Assembly: GCA_033720955.1 (NCBI GenBank)
Contig: JAWWBN010000088.1
Span: 1 to 14,034 of the forward strand
Origin: JAWWBN01 sp033720955
GTDB taxonomy: Bacteria > Acidobacteriota > Thermoanaerobaculia > Multivoradales > JAHEKO01
Direction of reading: 5' to 3'
Length of the DNA stretch: 14,034 nucleotides
Position 1 is the first letter of the stretch. The number at the start of each line of letters is the position of its first letter. The position numbers and the translations under genes are program-made. Below, piece by piece: positions 9,333 to 14,034 of this stretch. The notes under the pieces are model-generated. The model was not told the DNA's origin and did no database searches. It saw only the letters and a program-made list of their open reading frames with translations.

Positions 9333-10616
9333 ATGCCCGGTCTGCTCCTACACGGCGGCCGCCTGGTCGATCCCGGCCAGGGGGTGGACGGGCAGCTCGA
9401 CCTGCTGATCCGGGACGGGAAGGTGGCGCGGATCGGCGAGGGCCTCAAGGGGGGCCGCGGGGTCGAGCGCTTCGACGCCTCCGGGCTGGTAGTGACGCCG
9501 GGTCTGATCGACATCCACGTCCACCTGCGCGAGCCGGGGGAGGAGTACAAGGAGACCGTCGAGAGCGGCTGCCGGGCGGCGGCGGCGGGCGGCTTCACCG
9601 CGGTAGCCTGCATGCCCAACACCCGCCCGCCCAACGACAACCGTTCGGTGACCGAGCACATCCTCAAGGAGGCGCGGCGGGCGGGGCTGGCCCGGGTCTA
9701 CCCGATCGGCGCGGTGAGCAAGGGCCAGAAAGGGGAGGAGCTGGCCGAGGTGGGGGAGATGGTGGACGCCGGGATCGTCGGCATCTCCGATGACGGCTTT
9801 CCGGTGGCGAGCGCCGAGCTCATGCGCCGCGCTCTCCTCTACGCCCGCCACTTCGACATCCCCGTCATCCAGCACGCCGAGGACCTCGACCTCTCCGGCG
9901 ACGGGGTCATGCACGAGGGCGAGACCTCCGCCCGGCTCGGTCTGCCGGGGATCCCCGGGGCCGCCGAGGACGTGATGATCGCCCGCGACCTGCTGCTGCT
10001 GGAGGAGACGGGCGGCCGCTACCACGTGGCCCACCTCTCGACCGCCCGCAGCCTGGAGCTGGTGCGCGACGCCAAGCGCCGGGGCCTGCCGGTGACCTGC
10101 GAGGTGGCGCCCCACCACTTCCTGCTGACCGACGAGGAGGTGGCGGCCACCGGCTTCGGCACCCAGTGCAAGATGAAGCCGCCGCTGCGCTCCGAGGAGG
10201 ATCGCCAGGCGATGCTCGAGGGCCTCGCCGACGGCACGGTGGACGCCATCGCCAGCGACCACGCCCCCCACCTGGACGAGGAGAAGGAGGAGCAGTTCAG
10301 CGCCGCGCCCTTCGGCGTCGTCGGGCTCGAGACCACCCTCTCGCTCTGTCTGGACCGGCTGGTGCGGCCGGGGCTCCTCTCCCTGCCGCGTCTGGTGGAG
10401 CTGCTCTCCACCGGGCCCGCCCGGGCTTACAACCTGCCCGGCGGAAGCCTGGCGCCGGGCAGCCCGGCCGACGTGACCCTCCTCAGCCTGAAGCGGACCG
10501 TCACGGTGAACCCGGCCCGCTTCCGCAGCAAGGGCAGGAGCACCCCCTTCGCCGGCTGGAAGCTCCGCGGCCGCCCGGTGCGCACTCTGCTCGACGGCCG
10601 CTGGGTCGAGCCCTAG
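9333..10616 (+). CDS. pyrC: dihydroorotase, class I
   Basis: The protein has 427 residues, usual for class I dihydroorotase. It cyclises N-carbamoyl-L-aspartate to dihydroorotate in the cytoplasm. The amidohydrolase metal site is complete: His62 and His64 (DIHVHLREPG), the Asp pair 153-154 in SDDGFP, His181 (IQHAEDL), His234 (VAHLST) and Asp309 (ASDHAPH). It is therefore not one of the inactive pyrC-like proteins that only support ATCase. An Asp in the DDG motif, in place of the carbamylated lysine of other classes, marks the Aquifex-type class I enzyme. The ATG at 9333 is chosen because AGGAAGG (9321-9327) sits at correct distance. The GTG at 9327 would overlap the pyrB stop but lies too close to this site. 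The next gene starts four bases after the stop. Confidence 0.96.
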   Translation: MPGLLLHGGRLVDPGQGVDGQLDLLIRDGKVARIGEGLKGGRGVERFDASGLVVTPGLIDIHVHLREPGEEYKETVESGCRAAAAGGFTAVACMPNTRPPNDNRSVTEHILKEARRAGLARVYPIGAVSKGQKGEELAEVGEMVDAGIVGISDDGFPVASAELMRRALLYARHFDIPVIQHAEDLDLSGDGVMHEGETSARLGLPGIPGAAEDVMIARDLLLLEETGGRYHVAHLSTARSLELVRDAKRRGLPVTCEVAPHHFLLTDEEVAATGFGTQCKMKPPLRSEEDRQAMLEGLADGTVDAIASDHAPHLDEEKEEQFSAAPFGVVGLETTLSLCLDRLVRPGLLSLPRLVELLSTGPARAYNLPGGSLAPGSPADVTLLSLKRTVTVNPARFRSKGRSTPFAGWKLRGRPVRTLLDGRWVEP

Positions 10617-10620
10617 GTCG

Positions 10621-11436
10621 ATGGCCGAGGACCTTCTGGCGGTCGCGGTCGAGGCCGCCCGCGCCGGCGGCCGGGTGCTGGCCGGCTACTTCCGCGACCC
10701 CTCCATGGAGGTGGAGGCCAAGGCCGCCCACGACCTGGTCTCGGAGGCCGACCGGGCCAGCGAGGATGCCGTGCTGGGCACGATCCGCGACGCCTTCCCG
10801 GATCACGAGATCCTCTCGGAGGAGGCGGGCTGGGTGGGCGCCGCCGGCGGCGGCCGGGAGCACCGGTGGATCGTGGACCCGCTGGACGGGACGTCGAACT
10901 TCGTGCAGGGGCTGCCGGTCTTCGCCGTCTCGGTGGCCTGCGCCCGCGGCGACCAGATCGTGGCCGGCGCGGTGCTCGACCCGCTGCGCGACGAGCTCTT
11001 CACCGCTACCCGCGGCGGGGGCGCCTTCCGCAACGGCCGGCCGCTCGCCGCGTCGTCGCTCGAGGGGCTGGAGGGCAGCTTCCTGGCCACCGGCTACCCC
11101 TTCCGCTCGCGCGGACAGCTCGACCTCTACCTGGCGGTGTTCAAGGAGCTCTTCCACCACGCCCGGTCCATCCGCCGGTGCGGCGCGGCGGCCATCGACC
11201 TGGCCTACACGGCGGCCGGCATCTACGACGGCTTCTTCGAGTTCCGGCTCTCGCCGTGGGACATCGCCGCCGGGGCGCTGCTCATCGAGGAGGCGGGCGG
11301 CCGGATCACGGATCTGGACGGCGGACCGGGCTACATGGGGCCCGGCAACGTGCTGGCGGGGGGCCCGCGGGTGCACCCGGAGCTTCTGCGGCTCGCCGGC
11401 CGGCACGTCAGCGAAGCGGTCCTGGCCGGGGGGTAG
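10621..11436 (+). CDS. suhB: inositol monophosphatase family protein (SuhB-like)
   Basis: The protein has 271 residues. Metal-binding residues of the Mg-dependent, Li-sensitive phosphatase family are present: Glu67-Glu68 in LSEEAG, Asp86 and Asp89 in WIVDPLDGTSNF, and Asp214 in SPWDIAAGALLIEEAGG. Similarity to E. coli SuhB runs through the whole chain (FAVSVA, DPLRDELFTATRG, LATGYPF, DLAYTAAGIYDGFFE). The likely reaction is hydrolysis of inositol-1-phosphate or a related sugar phosphate. In E. coli SuhB also takes part in rRNA transcription, which cannot be inferred here. The gene starts four bases after pyrC with only a weak ribosome binding site, so it is probably co-transcribed and translationally coupled. 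It has no known step in pyrimidine synthesis. Related folds include CysQ (PAP phosphatase) and archaeal-type fructose-bisphosphatase, so substrate is uncertain. Confidence 0.9.
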   Translation: MAEDLLAVAVEAARAGGRVLAGYFRDPSMEVEAKAAHDLVSEADRASEDAVLGTIRDAFPDHEILSEEAGWVGAAGGGREHRWIVDPLDGTSNFVQGLPVFAVSVACARGDQIVAGAVLDPLRDELFTATRGGGAFRNGRPLAASSLEGLEGSFLATGYPFRSRGQLDLYLAVFKELFHHARSIRRCGAAAIDLAYTAAGIYDGFFEFRLSPWDIAAGALLIEEAGGRITDLDGGPGYMGPGNVLAGGPRVHPELLRLAGRHVSEAVLAGG

Positions 11437-11456
11437 GCCCGGTGTGGCGGGGTCCG

Positions 11457-11478
11457 CACGGCGGCGCCAGCCGGCGTG
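11457..11478 (+). terminator. hairpin at the end of the pyr operon
   Basis: CACGGCGGC (11457-11465) pairs with GCCGGCGTG (11470-11478) at eight of nine positions around a GCCA loop, 20 bases after the SuhB-like gene's stop. Only CTACTCTG follows, without a proper T-run, so it is at best a weak intrinsic terminator. It marks a plausible boundary between the pyr genes and the M23/bactofilin-like pair. Confidence 0.4.
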
Positions 11479-11485
11479 CTACTCT
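11477..11485 (+). promoter_or_regulatory. possible extended -10 promoter for the M23 gene
   Basis: TG-C-TACTCT (11477-11485) fits an extended -10 element (TGn plus hexamer). No -35 is recognisable. Transcription would start only about seven bases before the ATG at 11499, making a nearly leaderless message, which agrees with the poor ribosome binding site there. It overlaps the right arm of the hairpin. Confidence 0.25.
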
Positions 11486-11498
11486 GCGCCCGGGACCG

Positions 11499-12587
11499 AT
11501 GACCAGACCGGGCAAGAGCGGCGACGGCGCGCCCTATCTCGAGGTCCAGATCCATCCGCACGACATCCGGCGGAAGGTCTGGTACCTCTTCCTGACCCGC
11601 CGCCAGGTGCGCCGGGCGGCGGCGGGGCTGGCGGCGTTCGCCCTCTTCCTGGCGGCCAACCTGGTCGTCGCCCCCGGCGTGGTGATGCGGCTGGCGAGCC
11701 GCGGCCAGTACCGGGCGCTCCTCTCCGAGCGCCAGACCGAGGGGGAGCGGCTGCGTCTCCAGGTGAGCCGCCTCGGCGAGCTGCGGGAGACCAGCGAGGC
11801 GCTCCACCTGCGGATGAGCCGGATCTACCTGGCCTACGGCCTCGAGCCGGCGGAGGAGTCGTCGGGCCAGGGGGGCTTCCCCTTCGTCGCCGACGCGGTC
11901 CCCGAGTCGATCTACGCCGACTCCATCCACCACGGCGGCGAGCTGGAGGCCGGCATCCGCGAGCAGCTCCGGGTGCTCGAGACCTTCATCGACGAGGTGC
12001 GCGAGTTCGAGCTGGCGCACGGCGACCAGGTCCGGACGACGCCGTCGGTGTCGCCGCTCAAGGGCAGCTCCTTCGTGCTCACCAGCCCGTTCGGCAACCG
12101 CCGGAGCCCCTTCACCAAGCAGATCGACTTCCACCCGGGAATCGACCTGGCCGCGCCGGTGGGCACTCCCGTCCACGCCGCGGCCGACGGGGTGGTGGTC
12201 TACGCCGGGCGCTACCCCCTGAAGGAGAGCGTCTCCTGGTGGCGGTACGGCAACCTGGTGGCGGTGCGGCACGGGAGCCTCTTCATCACCCTGCACGGCC
12301 ACTGCGACGAGATCCGGGTGCGCACCGGCCAGAGGGTGGAGCAGGGCGAGGTGATCGCCACGGTGGGCAACACCGGCTGGAGCACCAGCCCGCATCTGCA
12401 CTACGAGGTGCGGCGCCGAGACGAGGAGGGCGAGTACCGGCCGGTGGATCCGCGGATCTACATCCTGGACCACCGCTGGCGGGACGAGGAGCGGCTGCTG
12501 GTGCGGGCGCGCCGCGCCCCCGACCTGGCCGAGTACGAGCCCCTGCCGCGGATCATCGGGCGGCGCTCGCAGGGGGCGAGCCCGTGA
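11499..12587 (+). CDS. membrane-anchored M23 (LytM-type) metallopeptidase
   Basis: The protein has 362 residues. A short cytoplasmic N-terminus is followed by one membrane span at about 37-58 (AAAGLAAFALFLAANLVVAP). A coiled-coil stretch (about 64-108) and a linker lead to the M23 domain at about 190-325. The zinc and catalytic residues of LytM-type peptidases are all present: His212 and Asp216 (HPGIDLA), His268 (LHGHCDEI) and His299-x-His301 (SPHLHYEV). The domain therefore looks active, not the degenerate EnvC/NlpD type. Such enzymes cut peptide cross-links of peptidoglycan. Topology places the domain outside the inner membrane. The stop overlaps the next start (GTGA), so it is co-translated with a bactofilin-like gene, a pairing known from cell-shape loci. 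The ATG is the best start although only a weak GGGA site precedes it. Confidence 0.93.
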   Translation: MTRPGKSGDGAPYLEVQIHPHDIRRKVWYLFLTRRQVRRAAAGLAAFALFLAANLVVAPGVVMRLASRGQYRALLSERQTEGERLRLQVSRLGELRETSEALHLRMSRIYLAYGLEPAEESSGQGGFPFVADAVPESIYADSIHHGGELEAGIREQLRVLETFIDEVREFELAHGDQVRTTPSVSPLKGSSFVLTSPFGNRRSPFTKQIDFHPGIDLAAPVGTPVHAAADGVVVYAGRYPLKESVSWWRYGNLVAVRHGSLFITLHGHCDEIRVRTGQRVEQGEVIATVGNTGWSTSPHLHYEVRRRDEEGEYRPVDPRIYILDHRWRDEERLLVRARRAPDLAEYEPLPRIIGRRSQGASP

Positions 12588-13408
12588 AGCTGGGCTCGTC
12601 GGACCGCTCGCCGACCATGATCATCCCGAGCGGCACGGAGATCCAGGTGGACGTGCACGGCCAGCTCTCGATCCGCACCCCCGGAAACCTGGTCATCCAG
12701 AGCTCCGGCAACTACTCGACCCTCGAGTCCAAGACCGGCTCGATCCGCATCGAGCCGACGGCCCGAGTGGAGGCGGTGGAAGTGCGCTGCGCCGAGACCT
12801 GCTTCATCGAGGGGAGCCTGACCGCCTGGCGGGTGATGGCGCGGGCCATTCACCTGGAGGACTCGGCGCGCGCCAACATCGTGCTGCAGGAGGCCGACCG
12901 GCTGGAGGTGGGGACCGCGGCGCGGCTGGTGGGCAACTTCGGCTCCGAGAGCGAGCTTTTCGGCCTCTTCTCCCGCTTCGCCGACCAGCTCCGCTCCATG
13001 CCGCTCTTTTCCGAGCGCGAGGAGTCGCGCCGGCTCGGGCGCTCGGACCGCGGCCTGCTGCCCGACCGCGGCCGCGAGGGGGAGGGGGACGGCCGGCGGC
13101 GGGTGGAGGTGGAGACCAGCCCCCTGCCGCCCGAGCCGGAGGCCGAGCCGCGGCGTGCCCCCTCCGTCAACCCCGACGACCTTCCCGACCCGCTCTTCTT
13201 CTCGCTGGTGATCCTGGAGCGCGAGTTCGGCCGTCCTAACTACGGCCCCACGTCGCAGCGGGTCCTGGAGGAGCTGATCAAGCTGCTCCGCGAGCGCGAC
13301 CTCGACACCCTGCGGGCCACCTACCGCACCCTCTTCGGCAAGATCGTCGAGCCCGGCAAGGACCTCCAGCGCGTCTACGAGATGATCGGCGGCTGGTTCC
13401 GAGGCTAG
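12584..13408 (+). CDS. bactofilin-like beta-helix protein with C-terminal helical region
   Basis: The protein has 274 residues. Residues about 13-118 show a repeating hydrophobic/polar pattern with turns (IPSGTEIQVDV, LSIRTPGNLVIQ, GSIRIEPTARVEAVEV, CFIEGSLTAWRV, AIHLEDSARANI, LEVGTAARLVGN). This is the pattern of the right-handed beta-helix of bactofilins, cytoskeletal proteins that polymerise without nucleotide. No span or signal is seen. A CxxxC pair (Cys69, Cys73) lies in the helix. Residues about 145-192 are a charged, Pro-rich linker, and 193-274 form a predicted helical region I cannot assign (ILEREFGRPNYG... LFGKIVEPGKDLQRVYEMI). The start is GTG 12584, overlapping the M23 stop, with AGGGGG seven bases upstream; ATG 12617 is an alternative. 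Pairing with an M23 peptidase strongly supports a cell-shape or envelope role. The bactofilin assignment itself rests on pattern and context. Confidence 0.65.
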   Translation: MKLGSSDRSPTMIIPSGTEIQVDVHGQLSIRTPGNLVIQSSGNYSTLESKTGSIRIEPTARVEAVEVRCAETCFIEGSLTAWRVMARAIHLEDSARANIVLQEADRLEVGTAARLVGNFGSESELFGLFSRFADQLRSMPLFSEREESRRLGRSDRGLLPDRGREGEGDGRRRVEVETSPLPPEPEAEPRRAPSVNPDDLPDPLFFSLVILEREFGRPNYGPTSQRVLEELIKLLRERDLDTLRATYRTLFGKIVEPGKDLQRVYEMIGGWFRG

Positions 13409-14034
13409 ACGGTGGTGACGCGGATCACCTCTTCGAAGGTCGTCACCCCGGCGGCGAGCTTCTGCAGAGCCGACTGCCGCAGCGTCCGCATGCCGCCCTC
13501 GACCGCGGCGCGCTTGATCCGCGGGTGGTCGGCGTCGGCCACCACGAGCTCCTGGATGCGCTCGTCCACCGGCAGGATCTCGAACACCCCCGTGCGCTCG
13601 TAGTAGCCGGTTCCACGGCACTCGAAGCAGCCGCCGCCCACCTTGACCCGGGCCCGCTTGCCCTGCGGCAGGGCGAGACGCAGCGCCGCGGCCTCCTGCG
13701 GGGTCAGGTAGTGCTCCTGGGTGCAGTGGGGGCAGACCTTGCGCACCAGCCGCTGGGCCATCGCCCCCACCAGGGTGGAGCTGATCAGGAAGCGCTCGAT
13801 CCCCAGGTCGGCCAGCCGCGTGATGGAGGAGGCGGCGTCGTTGGTGTGCAGGGTGGAGAAGACCAGGTGGCCGGTGAGCGCCGCCTGGACGGCGAGCTGG
13901 GCGGTCTCGGCGTCGCGGATCTCGCCCACCATGATCACGTCCGGGTCCTGACGCAGGATGGATCTTAATCCGCTGGCAAAGTTGAATCCGATTTGGGAAT
14001 TGATCTGTGATTGCTGAATGAACGGAAGGCGGTA
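13405..14034 (-). CDS. type IV pilus / type II secretion assembly ATPase (PilB/GspE), C-terminal part
   Basis: The 5' part lies beyond the right edge; 209 residues are visible and no start is in the window. Reading from the edge, the fragment shows the Asp/Arg-box region followed by Walker B (DPDVIMVGEIRD, Glu38 of the fragment). Next comes the His box TGHLVFSTLHTNDA, then the tetracysteine zinc site Cys101-x2-Cys104 and Cys136-x2-Cys139, and the GYYERTGVFEILPV segment, all in family order. Walker A must lie off-window. The hexameric ATPase drives pilin or pseudopilin polymerisation at the inner membrane. The fragment alone cannot separate PilB from GspE. Its stop shares the CTAG at 13405-13408 with the convergent bactofilin-like gene. 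The last 84 bases (13951-14034) are only 46% GC, against 73% in 13861-13950, although the protein stays family-like throughout. Confidence 0.93.
   Translation of the reverse strand, partial: YRLPFIQQSQINSQIGFNFASGLRSILRQDPDVIMVGEIRDAETAQLAVQAALTGHLVFSTLHTNDAASSITRLADLGIERFLISSTLVGAMAQRLVRKVCPHCTQEHYLTPQEAAALRLALPQGKRARVKVGGGCFECRGTGYYERTGVFEILPVDERIQELVVADADHPRIKRAAVEGGMRTLRQSALQKLAAGVTTFEEVIRVTTV

Noticed and set aside
10166..13408. A single 1080-codon frame running from pyrC to the bactofilin-like gene
   Set aside because: Only its last 274 codons are coding. The earlier part reads Arg/Pro/Ser-rich nonsense in the wrong frame of pyrC, suhB and the M23 gene.
13413..13433. GGTGA/TCACC hairpin near the convergent stops as a terminator
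   Set aside because: The stem is only 5 bp, lies inside the PilB/GspE coding region and has no T-run.

Overview
The window is about 70% G+C, with dense genes, short or overlapping junctions and strong G/C preference at third codon positions. Several bacterial groups look like this. A high-GC Acidobacteriota or Gemmatimonadota-like organism would fit a secreted S9 peptidase, a PilB/GspE ATPase and a PyrR-led pyr operon, but no ribosomal RNA or other marker fixes the taxon, so that is only an inference.

Layout, left to right. (1) 1-140 holds a possible gene tail and a sigma70-like promoter for a small secreted protein of unknown function (141-731, +). (2) Converging on it is a minus-strand block: a secreted S9-family serine peptidase (748-2787), a multi-pass membrane protein of unknown function with lower GC (2891-4048) and full-length smc (4179-7721). 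(3) A divergent intergenic region (7722-7846) carries a good -35/-10 promoter and a 7-bp inverted repeat. (4) From this promoter runs a tightly packed plus-strand pyrimidine operon: pyrR, pyrB, pyrC, then a SuhB-type inositol monophosphatase (7847-11436). (5) After a hairpin comes a two-gene unit, a membrane-anchored M23 peptidase and a bactofilin-like beta-helix protein (11499-13408). (6) The C-terminal part of a PilB/GspE secretion ATPase (13405-14034, minus) meets that unit head-on and runs off the right edge.

How the genes work together. PyrB and PyrC catalyse steps 2 and 3 of de novo UMP synthesis. PyrR is the UMP/PRPP-sensing regulator and uracil phosphoribosyltransferase. The M23/bactofilin-like pair resembles the cell-shape modules known from several bacteria, in which a polymer-forming scaffold positions a peptidoglycan hydrolase. 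SMC organises the chromosome. The S9 peptidase degrades peptides outside the cytoplasm.

Most of the window is housekeeping. I see no CRISPR array, tRNA, rRNA, insertion sequence or obvious defence system. The points most worth a second look are: the abrupt fall in GC inside the PilB/GspE gene at the right edge; the pyrR leader, which appears too short for classical attenuation; the M23/bactofilin-like pair with its unassigned C-terminal helical region; the orphan membrane protein; and the diverged SMC hinge.
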